From BMS3ABIN04 sp965554225 (GTDB lineage Bacteria > Bacteroidota > Ignavibacteria > Ignavibacteriales > Melioribacteraceae), in the NCBI GenBank assembly GCA_965554225.1, contig CBEVZC010000037.1:1-24229 (forward strand): a stretch of DNA of 24,229 nucleotides, read 5' to 3'. Under the pieces are notes generated by a model. That model made no database searches. It was not told the DNA's origin and saw only the letters and a program-made list of their open reading frames with translations. Within the stretch, counting starts at the first letter, position 1; each line of letters starts with the position of its first letter. A program made the position numbers and the translations under genes. Shown here piece after piece: positions 16,634 through 24,229 of this stretch.

Positions 16634-16756
16634 TCATATGTGCCTCATGTTCCTTTCATTAGTTTCTAAAATAATTAAAAATTCAAAATAATAAGCCCCA
16701 ATTCAATTTGGAAAAAAATAAACTTTTTTAACAATCTAAATATTACAGGTTAAATT

Positions 16757-18010
16757 ATGGCATTAGATATTTCTAATCTTAAATCGAAAAAAATTGTTGA
16801 TCTTCATAAAATTGCTAAAGATTACAAAATTTCCGGTTTTAGCGATTTGCGTAAACAAGATTTGATTTATAAAATTCTTGAAGCCCAAACCAAACAAGAC
16901 GGACTTACATTTTCGAATGGGGTCCTTGAAGTTTTGTCAGATGGTTATGGTTTTCTTCGGTCGGCTAGCTATAATTATTTGCCTTCACCGGACGATATTT
17001 ATGTTTCGCCTTCTCAAATTAAAAGGTTTAGTTTAAGAACCGGCGATCATGTGCGCGGGCAGGTAAGACCCCCTAAAGAAGGGGAAAGATTTTTTGCTCT
17101 GCTTCGAGTTGAAGCTGTTAACGGGAAAGACCCGGAAGAAATTAGAGGTAGGACCTTATTCGATAACTTAACGCCTCTTTATCCTACTAAACGAATTAAA
17201 CTGGAATCTTCGCCGGGCGAATATTCCATGCGTATAATGGATTTGCTTTCTCCGATTGGGAAAGGTCAAAGGGGACTAATTGTTTCCCCGCCCAAAAGTG
17301 GTAAAACTGTTTTACTGCAAAAAATGGCTAATTCTATTACTCGGAATAGTCCTGAAATTAAACTTATAATGCTGTTGATTGACGAAAGACCGGAAGAAGT
17401 AACTGATATGCAGCGTTCTGTAAATGCCGAAGTAATCAGTTCAACTTTTGATGAACCCGCCGATAGACACGTGCAAGTTGCAAACATGGTAATTGAAAAA
17501 GCAAAACGTATGGTTGAAGCCGGTGACGATGTTGTAATTCTTTTAGACAGTATAACAAGGCTTGCAAGAGCACACAATACTGTTATTCCACATAGCGGCA
17601 GAATATTATCAGGTGGTGTTGACGCAAATGCACTTCATAAACCTAAAAGATTCTTTGGCGCTGCAAGAAATACTGAGGATGGCGGAAGTTTAACTATTAT
17701 TGCCACCGCCTTAATAGAAACCGGTAGCAGGATGGACGAAGTAATATTTGAAGAGTTCAAAGGAACAGGTAACATGGAACTCATTTTAGACAGGGATTTA
17801 TCGGATAGAAGAATATTTCCGGCAATTAATGTAAATCGTTCCGGTACAAGAAAAGAGGAACTTCTTCTTAGCGAAGAAGAGCTTAATAAGGTTTGGATTT
17901 TAAGGAAAATTCTTAGTGAATTTGATAGTATTGAAGCAATGGAATTCCTATTAAATAAAATGAAAGGAACAAGAAATAACAAAGAGTTCCTAATGAGTAT
18001 GAATAGTTAA
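16757..18010 (+). CDS. rho: Transcription termination factor Rho
   Basis: Rho is a hexameric RNA helicase that ends transcription of untranslated RNA. The 417-residue protein is close to the E. coli length and lacks the long N-terminal insertions of some relatives. Order: N-terminal helical Rho_N part (1-45, LKSKKIVDLHKIAKDYKISG), cold-shock-like RNA-binding domain (about 50-125, GYGFLR, DDIYVSPSQIKRF), then the ATPase. The ATPase has P-loop PPKSGKT (178-184), LLIDERPEEVTDM, VVILLDSITRLARAHN, the GGVDANALHKPKRFFGAARN Q-loop region and ELILDRDLSDRRIFPAIN. It stands apart, with 159 bases before and 102 after, so it probably has its own promoter. Confidence 0.98.
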   Translation: MALDISNLKSKKIVDLHKIAKDYKISGFSDLRKQDLIYKILEAQTKQDGLTFSNGVLEVLSDGYGFLRSASYNYLPSPDDIYVSPSQIKRFSLRTGDHVRGQVRPPKEGERFFALLRVEAVNGKDPEEIRGRTLFDNLTPLYPTKRIKLESSPGEYSMRIMDLLSPIGKGQRGLIVSPPKSGKTVLLQKMANSITRNSPEIKLIMLLIDERPEEVTDMQRSVNAEVISSTFDEPADRHVQVANMVIEKAKRMVEAGDDVVILLDSITRLARAHNTVIPHSGRILSGGVDANALHKPKRFFGAARNTEDGGSLTIIATALIETGSRMDEVIFEEFKGTGNMELILDRDLSDRRIFPAINVNRSGTRKEELLLSEEELNKVWILRKILSEFDSIEAMEFLLNKMKGTRNNKEFLMSMNS

Positions 18011-18016
18011 GGTAAA

Positions 18017-18024
18017 TATATTTG
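18017..18024 (+). promoter_or_regulatory. Possible Bacteroidota-type -7 promoter element
   Basis: TATATTTG, followed by CA, matches the TAnnTTTG -7 box of Bacteroidota promoters. It lies in the 102-base gap after rho, about 90 bases before the GWxTD gene. I see no convincing TTTG -33 box at the usual distance, so this rests on one half-site in AT-rich DNA. Confidence 0.3.
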
Positions 18025-18112
18025 CATTCATATTTTCAACATTTTTCTTCTATATTTTAAATAAGTAATATTTTTTGCTCCGAGTTATTTAATAATAAAA
18101 GAACATACCATT

Positions 18113-19357
18113 GTGAAAAAATATATATTGTTATTTGTAACACTTTTTAGCGTCTCAGTTACAGCCCAGAAAAAGCATAAATCTATTTTTATTGAAACTC
18201 ATCAATTCCCCGACAGTAATAAAGTCTTTGTATATGTTTCATATAAAATTCCTTATAATCAAATTTTATTTGTCAAAAAAGGTGTTCAATTTGAAGGTGG
18301 AATTAATTTTAGTATTGAAGCAGTAAAAAATGGGAATGTAATTTCCAGAGAATTTTCAAATAAAATGTTTTATGCTGATAACTATGAAAAAACTAAGTCG
18401 GAAAAAGACTTTGCAAATGGATTGTTGATGCTAAAGCTTAAAACAGGGCAGTACAATTTAATCCCTGAGATAATATTAAAAAATACAAACCTAAGTAGTA
18501 AATTAAAACCAATTCATATCTCAATTAACACCGATAGCGTACATTCATTCTTAAAACCAATAGTTGTTTCAAATGAATTAATAGATTCATCCGGGATAAA
18601 GAAATATAAATTGGTTAACATTAACGAATTTATACCATTTTCAAAAAATAATTACGGATTAGTTATACCAACAAAAACAGGATTAAATAATGTTCACGTA
18701 ACAATTGAGCAGAACTCATCTGAAATTGTTGATACACTTTTGAATGAACCTATTATGAAAAATTGTGAAATTGTTGATGACGGAAAAAATATTATAATAG
18801 ACGACAGTAAAAAATTATTGGATAATAAATGTTTTTACTTAAATAATTTTAGTTATAAATTGGAGGAGGGTAAATTTAAAGTTACGCTTGAATCCGATAG
18901 CGTAAAAGAGAATTATGTAATGGAAGTCTATTGGTTAGACAAACCGTTTTCGTTGTTTAATGTTGAATCTTCCGTGAAATTGCTTGATGTAATCGGGAAA
19001 GAGAAAGCAGCCGATAGAATATTCAGTTTCCCTAAAGAGGAGTATTATAAAGCTTTAGTCGAATTCTGGAATAAAAATTTCCCGACTAAAGGATTTGCTT
19101 TTAACGATGCAATGTTTGAATTTTATAAAAGAGCAGACTATGCAATTAAGAATTTTGCTGCTATAGGGAAAAAAAATGGTGTAAAAACCGATAGAGGGAA
19201 AATATATCTTATTTATGGTGCACCAGACGAGATAAAAAGAAGATACACGGAAATGAATAATATTGAAGAAATTTGGCACTATAATAAACTTAATAAGGTT
19301 TTTGTGTTTTCCGACAAAAGTGGTCTGGGCAATTTTGTTTTAATTGGTAAAAAATGA
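18113..19357 (+). CDS. Secreted GWxTD domain-containing protein
   Basis: The 414-residue protein starts with a signal peptide (MKKYILLFVTLFSVSVTAQ) and is probably periplasmic. Residues about 20-270 look beta-rich and have no name I know. The C-terminal region (about 290-414) is a GWxTD domain, a family of unknown function common in Bacteroidota, Chlorobi-group and Acidobacteria genomes. It shows F..F.KRADYAIKNFA, then KTDRGKIYLIYGAPDEI, then EEIWHYNKLNKVFVFSD. The defining Trp is replaced by Val357 (GVKTD at 356-360). GTG at 18113 is the start, as it directly precedes the signal peptide. The stop overlaps the pdxA ATG as ATGA, so the two are coupled. Confidence 0.8.
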   Translation: MKKYILLFVTLFSVSVTAQKKHKSIFIETHQFPDSNKVFVYVSYKIPYNQILFVKKGVQFEGGINFSIEAVKNGNVISREFSNKMFYADNYEKTKSEKDFANGLLMLKLKTGQYNLIPEIILKNTNLSSKLKPIHISINTDSVHSFLKPIVVSNELIDSSGIKKYKLVNINEFIPFSKNNYGLVIPTKTGLNNVHVTIEQNSSEIVDTLLNEPIMKNCEIVDDGKNIIIDDSKKLLDNKCFYLNNFSYKLEEGKFKVTLESDSVKENYVMEVYWLDKPFSLFNVESSVKLLDVIGKEKAADRIFSFPKEEYYKALVEFWNKNFPTKGFAFNDAMFEFYKRADYAIKNFAAIGKKNGVKTDRGKIYLIYGAPDEIKRRYTEMNNIEEIWHYNKLNKVFVFSDKSGLGNFVLIGKK

Positions 19358-20334
19358 ACAGCTTTGTTTTTTCTTCCGGTGATATAAATGGAATAGGACC
19401 GGAGATATGTATAAAAACTTTTAATAGAATTTATAATCCTTCCGTACGAACATTAACTTTTGTGTGTCCTGCAAACATTTTTGAAAACCTAGTTGACAAT
19501 GTAAAACCGAATTTTAAGTTTAAGATTACTAATAATGCAGCGAACATTTCACCTGAGTTTGTAAACATTATAAATTTAAAAAATGCAAGACAAAGTTTAG
19601 GAAAACCTACAAAGAGTTCCGGAAAAACCAGTTACGAGTCTATTCTAAAATCCTTGGAAATTATTAATAAGGGTAAAGCCGAAGCGCTAATTACCGCCCC
19701 TATTTCAAAATATGCTTTTTCACTTGCCGGTATAGATTTTCCCGGGCACACCGAACTTCTCGCCAGTAAGTATAATGTAAGCGACTTTGTAATGTTTTTT
19801 ATTTCCCGCTCAATAAAAGTGGGGTTGGTTACTATACATGAGCCTGTAAAATCTGTTGCAAAAAATATTACAAAAATAAAATTAAGAAAAACAATTAATG
19901 TAATGAGAAAAAGTTTACATATCGATTTTGGTAAAAGTAATTCTACAATTGCGGTTTTAGGACTTAATCCCCATGCCGGCGAAAACGGGAAAATCGGTTT
20001 GGAGGAAATGAATATTATTGCTCCGGTAATTGAAGAATACGATAATGTTGAAGGTCCCTTTGTTCCGGATGCATTTTTCGGGAATCAATTATATAAGAAA
20101 TTCGATGCAGTTATCGGAATGTATCACGATCAGGTTTTAATACCGTTTAAGATGCTGCAATTTTATAAAGGCATAAACTTTACCGCCGGATTACCAATTG
20201 TCCGTACATCCCCCGATCACGGAACTGCTTTTGATATTGCCGGGAAATACATAGCAAATGAAACAAGCATTTTTGAAGCATTCAAATGGGCGGAAAAAAT
20301 CTTAAAGAATAGAAAAAAAAATATTAATGACTGA
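19354..20334 (+). CDS. pdxA: 4-hydroxythreonine-4-phosphate dehydrogenase
   Basis: PdxA oxidises 4-phosphohydroxy-L-threonine with NAD(P)+ in the DXP-dependent route to pyridoxal phosphate. The 326-residue length is typical. Motifs: GDINGIGPEI at 9-18 (GDPaGIGPE in most relatives), LITAPISKYAF, the metal-binding His in DFPGHTELLA, GLNPHAGENG with the second His, and SPDHGTAFDIAGK with the third. MYHDQVLIPFKML is also characteristic. All metal ligands are present. The PdxA2 branch acts on other substrates, so a role outside B6 synthesis cannot be fully excluded. It overlaps the methyltransferase gene by eight bases. Confidence 0.94.
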   Translation: MNSFVFSSGDINGIGPEICIKTFNRIYNPSVRTLTFVCPANIFENLVDNVKPNFKFKITNNAANISPEFVNIINLKNARQSLGKPTKSSGKTSYESILKSLEIINKGKAEALITAPISKYAFSLAGIDFPGHTELLASKYNVSDFVMFFISRSIKVGLVTIHEPVKSVAKNITKIKLRKTINVMRKSLHIDFGKSNSTIAVLGLNPHAGENGKIGLEEMNIIAPVIEEYDNVEGPFVPDAFFGNQLYKKFDAVIGMYHDQVLIPFKMLQFYKGINFTAGLPIVRTSPDHGTAFDIAGKYIANETSIFEAFKWAEKILKNRKKNIND

Positions 20335-21055
20335 AAAACCTTACTCGTACGTTTCCAAGATTTATAATCATTTAATGCGTTCCGTAAATTACAAAGAATG
20401 GGCGGATTATATTTTTTCTATTTATGATTTTATGAATGTGCAAGGAAGTTCGATTTTGGAACTTGCATCAGGTAATTCAAAATTATCAACGTTGCTTCTG
20501 AAACGCTTTCCCAAAATTATTGTTACCGATTTATCTTATGAAATGTTAAAATTATCAAACTCATTAGGCTTAAGAAAAGTATGTTGTAATATGGCTGAAC
20601 TGCCTTTTAAAAACAAATTTAGTTTTATATATTCAACCTTTGACAGCATAAACTATCTTGATAATGAGGAAAGTGTAAATAAGCTTTTTAAGAATATTTT
20701 CTATATTTTAGATGATGAAGGATGTTTTACGTTTGATGTTAGTCTTGAAAAGAATAGTATTAAGCATGAAAAAAGATTGAACAGAAAAGGGAAAGTTGAC
20801 GGATTAAAGTTTATTCAAAATAGTAAATATGATAGAATTTCTAAAATACATCAAAATAAATTTAAGATTAAATTGGAAAACGGCTCGATTGTAGAGGAAA
20901 TTCATCGTCAAAAAATTTATGATTTTGAATTTTATTTTAATATTATTGAACAGCATAACCTTTACGTTGTTCACTGTTTTAATTCATTTACTTATGATGA
21001 CGCCAACAGCGAATCGGAAAGGGCACAGTTTGTAGTAAAAAAGAGGTTGCACTGA
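20327..21055 (+). CDS. Class I SAM-dependent methyltransferase
   Basis: This 242-residue cytoplasmic protein has a Rossmann-type methyltransferase core. Motif I is ILELASGNSKLS (43-54), the ribose-binding acidic residue is Asp68 in IVTDLSYEML, and a motif IV-like stretch is FSFIYSTFDSINYL. This is followed by LFKNIFYILDDEGCFTFDVS, as in the Methyltransf_25 type. The C-terminal half contains beta strands that probably form the substrate lid. The substrate is unknown; small-molecule or tRNA targets are both possible. The ATG lies inside the end of pdxA, and the stop shares one base with the ftsE start (TGATG), so all three are coupled. Confidence 0.85.
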   Translation: MTEKPYSYVSKIYNHLMRSVNYKEWADYIFSIYDFMNVQGSSILELASGNSKLSTLLLKRFPKIIVTDLSYEMLKLSNSLGLRKVCCNMAELPFKNKFSFIYSTFDSINYLDNEESVNKLFKNIFYILDDEGCFTFDVSLEKNSIKHEKRLNRKGKVDGLKFIQNSKYDRISKIHQNKFKIKLENGSIVEEIHRQKIYDFEFYFNIIEQHNLYVVHCFNSFTYDDANSESERAQFVVKKRLH

Positions 21056-21732
21056 TGTTAACATTCAGCAATGTTGAATACAGTTATCCTAATCAACCGG
21101 TTTTTAACAACTTAAATCTACACGTTGATGAAGGTGAATTTGTATTTTTAATCGGTAAGAGCGGAGTAGGAAAATCAACACTTTTGCAAATGGTTTATAT
21201 GAACATTCTTCCTTCAGCGGGTTATGTACAGGTTGGTAATTACAGCTCCGATACTATTAAAACTAAAAGTTTACCTTATCTAAGAAGAGAACTTGGTGTT
21301 GTATTTCAAGATTTTAAGTTATTGGAAGATAGGAGTATATTTGCAAATTTAGCATTCGTACTTCACGTACTCGGAACTCCGAGAAAAGAAATAAAGAAGA
21401 GAATTATTAATGCATTATCGGAAGTAGGTTTGGTGCATAAGCAAAAAAACAAACCTTCCCAATTATCAGGGGGAGAGAAACAGCGAGTTGCCATAGCCCG
21501 CGCAGTTGTAAAAAATCCCCGGTTAATTTTAGCCGATGAACCAACGGGAAATTTGGACCCTGAAACTTCTCAGGAAATATTATCCATACTTAACAGGATA
21601 AATGAACAAGGAACTGCAGTAATTTTTGCAACGCACAATTATGACCTCGTTAAGCAAATGGATACTAAAATTTACAAAATTACAGACGGTAAAGCCATTA
21701 AAGTAATCTTAAAGAGAAAACCTCAAGATTGA
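21055..21732 (+). CDS. ftsE: Cell-division ABC transporter ATP-binding protein
   Basis: FtsE pairs with the membrane protein FtsX to activate peptidoglycan hydrolases at the division site. The 225-residue ATPase has Walker A GKSGVGKST (34-42), the Q-loop VVFQDFKLLEDRSIFANLAF, which is characteristic of FtsE, signature LSGGEKQRVAIARA, Walker B LILADEPTGNLD and the H-loop ATHNYD. The Q-loop region and size favour FtsE over LolD or other lipoprotein/MacB-type ATPases. No ftsX follows: the next gene, adk, converges on it, and their ends overlap by ten bases. The partner must therefore lie elsewhere. Confidence 0.85.
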   Translation: MLTFSNVEYSYPNQPVFNNLNLHVDEGEFVFLIGKSGVGKSTLLQMVYMNILPSAGYVQVGNYSSDTIKTKSLPYLRRELGVVFQDFKLLEDRSIFANLAFVLHVLGTPRKEIKKRIINALSEVGLVHKQKNKPSQLSGGEKQRVAIARAVVKNPRLILADEPTGNLDPETSQEILSILNRINEQGTAVIFATHNYDLVKQMDTKIYKITDGKAIKVILKRKPQD

Positions 21733-22379
21733 TTTAACTCATCCATTATTTTTTTTGTGACTTTATCAACCGGCAGTGCAGCATCAATACTTATTATTTT
21801 AGTTTTGTTTCTGTAATAATCCAAAACCGGTCTTGTAGTCTCGTGATAAACATTTAACCTGTTTTTTATTACGTCTTCCTCGTCGTCCTTACGTTTTATA
21901 AAACTGTTTTTTGCACCGCAATTAGGGCAAGTTGTAGGGTCTTCCAAACTGTTTAAGTTTATAATATAACCGCATTGGCTGCATACTCTTCTGTTTGATA
22001 ATCTATTTACTATTAATTCATCTTCTGCGTCTAATTCTATAACAATCGGATATCCTTCATCAATTTCTTTAAGAATACCGTCTAAAATATTTGCCTGATT
22101 TATTGTCCTTGGGAAACCGTCCAATATATAACCGGATTTACATTTATCGCTAAATAATACATCTCGGATAATTCCGCCCATAACGTCATCGGGCACTAAT
22201 TCTCCTGCTTCCATAATAGCTTTTGCTTTAAGCCCGAGTTCTGTTTTTTTACTAACGGCATCACGCAAAATGTCTCCCGTTGAAATATGTGGGATATTTC
22301 GTTTCGAAGATAATATTTTTGCTTGTGTTCCTTTACCGGCACCGGGTGCGCCAAACATTAAAATCTGTAGCTTTTTCAC
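21723..22379 (-). CDS. adk: Adenylate kinase, zinc-binding LID type
   Basis: The enzyme catalyses ATP + AMP to 2 ADP in the cytoplasm. The 218-residue long form has the P-loop GAPGAGKGT (10-18), AMP-binding STGDILRD (33-40), LDGFPRT (86-92) and RLNVYHETTRPVLDYY. The LID (127-165) carries four cysteines at 133, 136, 151 and 154 (CSQCG...CPNCG), so it should hold a structural zinc, unlike the E. coli enzyme. The start is GTG, backed by a full GGAGG ten bases upstream. It lies 34 bases after tadA on the same strand, probably co-transcribed. Its stop lies inside the end of ftsE. Confidence 0.97.
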   Translation of the reverse strand: MKKLQILMFGAPGAGKGTQAKILSSKRNIPHISTGDILRDAVSKKTELGLKAKAIMEAGELVPDDVMGGIIRDVLFSDKCKSGYILDGFPRTINQANILDGILKEIDEGYPIVIELDAEDELIVNRLSNRRVCSQCGYIINLNSLEDPTTCPNCGAKNSFIKRKDDEEDVIKNRLNVYHETTRPVLDYYRNKTKIISIDAALPVDKVTKKIMDELNQS

Positions 22380-22389
22380 AATTTAATTT

Positions 22390-22394
22390 CCTCC
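22390..22394 (-). promoter_or_regulatory. Ribosome binding site of adk
   Basis: GGAGG on the - strand, ten bases before the GTG start, is the strongest Shine-Dalgarno site in the window and fixes the GTG as the adk start. It shows that anti-Shine-Dalgarno pairing is used here, although many neighbours lack such a site. Confidence 0.7.
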
Positions 22395-22413
22395 GATTAT
22401 TAGAGAATAAAAA

Positions 22414-22896
22414 TCAATTTAATTTTGAATCACTTCTGATACGTTTCGCATAAAAATATTTTTGAAGCAGGGACTTGCTTTCTTCCGAATATATGCCCGC
22501 AAATATTTCCGGTTGATGATTGTATTTACTTTTGTCCAAAAGATTATAAAGTGAACCGACTGCCCCAAACTTTGGTTCGTATGCGCCGAAATAAACTCTC
22601 TTAATTCTTGATAACAAAACAGCACCGCTGCACATTATGCATGGTTCCGCTGTTACGTATAGTTCGCAGTTAGAAAGAAATTTTTCCTGCAGATAATTAG
22701 AAGCGGCGGTAATAGCTATCATTTCTGCATGAGCAGTTGGATCTTTAAGGGTTTCAGTCTGATTAAATCCCTTACCTATAATCTGATTATTATAAACAAC
22801 TACAGCGCCGATTGGAACTTCGCCTAAAGAAAGAGCTTGTTCGGCAAGGTTAAGCGCTTCGAACATAAATTTGTAAACTGATTCAGGAAAGAGCAC
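22414..22896 (-). CDS. tadA: tRNA-specific adenosine deaminase
   Basis: TadA converts A34 to inosine in the wobble position of tRNA-Arg(ACG). The 160-residue zinc deaminase has HAE at 56-58 (His zinc ligand, Glu proton shuttle) and PCIMC at 85-89 with Cys86 and Cys89 as the other ligands. GEVPIGAVVV, the N-terminal helix and the KFGAVGSLYNLL stretch are typical of TadA rather than cytosine or guanine deaminases. GTG at 22896 is preferred over an internal ATG at 22866, because AAGGA lies 11 bases before it and the extra residues match the usual N-terminal helix. It sits between tRNA-Arg and adk on the - strand. Confidence 0.93.
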   Translation of the reverse strand: MLFPESVYKFMFEALNLAEQALSLGEVPIGAVVVYNNQIIGKGFNQTETLKDPTAHAEMIAITAASNYLQEKFLSNCELYVTAEPCIMCSGAVLLSRIKRVYFGAYEPKFGAVGSLYNLLDKSKYNHQPEIFAGIYSEESKSLLQKYFYAKRIRSDSKLN

Positions 22897-22936
22897 AGGT
22901 CTGTTTTCCTTAATAAAATCATTATGTGAAAAGTTG

Positions 22937-23010
22937 TACGCCCGGAAGGACTCGAACCCTCAACCCTCTGATCCGAAGTCAGATGCTCTATCCAATTGAG
23001 CTACGGGCGC
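22937..23010 (-). tRNA. tRNA-Arg, anticodon TCG
   Basis: A 74-base cloverleaf folds fully. The acceptor stem GCGCCCG pairs with CGGGCGT, including a G1-U72 wobble. The D arm is GCTC/GAGC, the anticodon stem TCTGA/TCAGA holds the loop CTTCGGA (anticodon TCG), the variable loop has five bases, and the T arm GAGGG/CCTTC has the loop TTCGAGT. The discriminator base is A. CCA is not encoded; the next bases are CAAC, so it must be added after transcription. The overall sequence is close to bacterial tRNA-Arg. Confidence 0.97.
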
Positions 23011-23106
23011 AAATACAACATCAAAATATAAATTATAATTAAGAGGATTTCAAACGCATTTAATATTTTATTGCTGAAACAAACGGAATAATATATTTAA
23101 TTAATT

Positions 23107-23126
23107 CCGGAAAGGCTTCATTCCGG
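23107..23126 (-). terminator. Possible hairpin terminator at the end of the DUF2130 gene
   Basis: Perfect 6-bp arms CCGGAA/TTCCGG enclose an eight-base loop that holds the stop codon region of the DUF2130 gene. On the - strand the stem is followed by an AATTAATTAAAT-type AT-rich stretch rather than a clean U-run. It could be an intrinsic terminator or an mRNA-end stem; the short arm and missing U-run keep confidence low. Confidence 0.4.
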
Positions 23127-24229
23127 TAACTCCAGCGCTGTTACAGTTCCTATAGCATTGCCGGCAATTCCTTTAATTGAGCCGTACATATTAACTGTAT
23201 TTGTAACTACTTTTTCAATTTGTTTTTCTCTGGTTTTCCAAATTCGCTGCATTGCACGTTTTTCGCTTTCCAAATCTTCTTTCATTTGAGTAAAACCTTC
23301 AACTATTGCTTCAATTTGCAGTCTGAATTCATTACTTGTAAGAAAATTGTAAAGCATGTTCATTTTATCGCCCTTGTTTTCCTGGGAAATTAATGCGGCG
23401 CTTAATTGAATAACCGATTCCCTTAGAACAAAACAGAGCCCCTTGAATTCCTCATAAGTGCAGACCCAAATGCCGTCTTTAAGTCCCATTCTCTGTAAAT
23501 CGGAAGGCATTGCATCGGTTACCAGCACACCAATATCGGCACCTTTTTCTCTAATATCCGCCTTAAATTTTTCAATCCAGCCTTTCTGAAATTCTTTAGT
23601 ACGTTTACTTTCATAATAAATTGTACCGCAGTTTTGTATTGTTCTGGTATTCACCGTTTGCAGGCAATCGGCGCCGCGGGCACCTTTTTTAACTTCGCTG
23701 ATTTCATCGAGAGGGAAGTTGCTTGCGAGCCATTCTTCAATTGCCAATTCCTGAACTTCGCCCTGCATCTGCATGGAACCTTGTTCCTGCTTACGCTTCA
23801 TTTCTTCAACAAGTTTTTTCTGATCTTCAATTTGTTTTTCATATTCTCTGAACTTCAGCTCATTTTTCTCTTCTTCCGCTTTTCTAATTCTTTCTTTTTC
23901 TTCAAGGAGCTTTTTGTTCAGAGTCCTTTGAGCTTCGGCTTCAATGCTTTCCTTTAACTCATCTTTTTCCCGCTTAAGTTTTTCAATTTCCGCTTTGCTT
24001 TTATTAAGCTCTTTTAATTTCTCCGATTTCTCATTTAACTCTTTTTGAAGAAGTGCAAATTGCTCTACTTGTTCTTCTTGCAATTTCTTTTTTAAATCTG
24101 CCGTAAATTTCTCTTTTTCTTCCTTTACTTTTTCATCCAACCGTTTTGCAAATAATTCGTTTTCTTTTTTCTTCAATTTTTCGAAAGCTTCTTTTTCTTT
24201 TTTTAAACTTTCTGCTTCGGTTTCATATT
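23118..24229 (-). CDS. DUF2130 family coiled-coil protein, 5' end cut by window
   Basis: The frame stays open to the right edge, so the true start lies beyond the window; a TTG at 24176 is internal. About 370 residues are visible. The N-terminal half is a long Glu/Lys-rich coiled coil (about the first 160 residues seen). It is followed by the DUF2130 core: EEWLASNFPLDEISEVKKGARGADCLQTV, then GTIYYESKRTKEFQKGWIEKFKADI, then ADIGVLVTDAMP and a Trp-containing segment. The arrangement of Asp in GADC and Glu-x-Lys in YESK looks like a PD-(D/E)XK nuclease active site, but activity is unproven. No signal peptide is visible in the part present. It precedes tRNA-Arg on the same strand, with a 107-base gap of AT-rich DNA in which I see nothing firm apart from the hairpin at its end. 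Confidence 0.85.
   Translation of the reverse strand, partial: YETEAESLKKEKEAFEKLKKKENELFAKRLDEKVKEEKEKFTADLKKKLQEEQVEQFALLQKELNEKSEKLKELNKSKAEIEKLKREKDELKESIEAEAQRTLNKKLLEEKERIRKAEEEKNELKFREYEKQIEDQKKLVEEMKRKQEQGSMQMQGEVQELAIEEWLASNFPLDEISEVKKGARGADCLQTVNTRTIQNCGTIYYESKRTKEFQKGWIEKFKADIREKGADIGVLVTDAMPSDLQRMGLKDGIWVCTYEEFKGLCFVLRESVIQLSAALISQENKGDKMNMLYNFLTSNEFRLQIEAIVEGFTQMKEDLESEKRAMQRIWKTREKQIEKVVTNTVNMYGSIKGIAGNAIGTVTALELPE

Noticed and set aside
16629..16691. A 20-codon ORF before rho as a leader peptide
   Set aside because: Its ATG has no properly spaced ribosome binding site and overlaps the candidate -10 box; short ORFs of this size are common by chance.
22414..23010. tadA next to tRNA-Arg as an enzyme-substrate pair
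   Set aside because: TadA edits A34 of tRNA-Arg(ACG). The tRNA here has anticodon TCG, so it is not the substrate, and the adjacency is probably chance.
24174..24176. TTG as the start of the DUF2130 gene
   Set aside because: The same frame stays open to the window edge with coiled-coil sequence, so the gene begins outside the window.
1..24229. CRISPR array, prophage, insertion sequence or defence system
   Set aside because: No regular repeats, integrase, transposase, toxin-antitoxin pair or restriction genes were seen; composition is even across the window.

Overview
This is an ordinary, gene-dense, AT-rich bacterial chromosome segment. I infer a member of the Bacteroidota/Chlorobi group, most likely an Ignavibacteria-like lineage. 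The reasons are low GC, a GWxTD-domain secreted protein, a secreted-domain plus beta-barrel protein of a type I associate with that group, and a Gram-negative set of cell-envelope genes. Translation starts are mixed (ATG, GTG, TTG). Shine-Dalgarno sites range from absent to a full GGAGG. I see no prophage, insertion sequence, CRISPR array, integrase or defence island.

Layout: bases 3-21732 are all on the + strand. First comes the 3' end of a phosphoglycerate mutase-like metalloenzyme gene, then comEC, murB, a POT/MFS-type transporter, a secreted SGNH hydrolase with an extra helical domain, an ATP-cone/uridine-kinase-like fusion, and a secreted putative beta-barrel protein. A second + block runs alr, an unrecognised helical protein, manC, an rpiB-like gene, pyrK, pyrD and folC. 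Rho stands alone behind a 159-bp gap. A third block holds a GWxTD protein, pdxA, a SAM methyltransferase and ftsE. The right end is on the - strand and converges on ftsE with a 10-bp overlap: a 5'-truncated DUF2130 coiled-coil protein, tRNA-Arg(TCG), tadA and adk.

How the genes work together: murB, alr and manC serve peptidoglycan and surface-sugar synthesis. pyrK and pyrD form the NAD-linked dihydroorotate dehydrogenase. folC serves folate, pdxA vitamin B6, adk adenylate balance, tadA tRNA editing and rho transcription termination. Many junctions overlap by 1-8 bases (GTGA, ATGA, TGATG), so the + blocks are probably co-transcribed and translationally coupled.

I found no clear new multi-gene system. 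The points most worth checking are departures from family norms. ComEC keeps its beta-lactamase-like domain but has lost the metal ligands. The RpiB-like protein has an Asp in place of the catalytic Cys and an EutQ-like N-terminal segment. The nucleoside-kinase-like protein carries an ATP-cone. The POT-like transporter lacks the ExxER motif. Several conserved-looking secreted or helical proteins have no assigned role.
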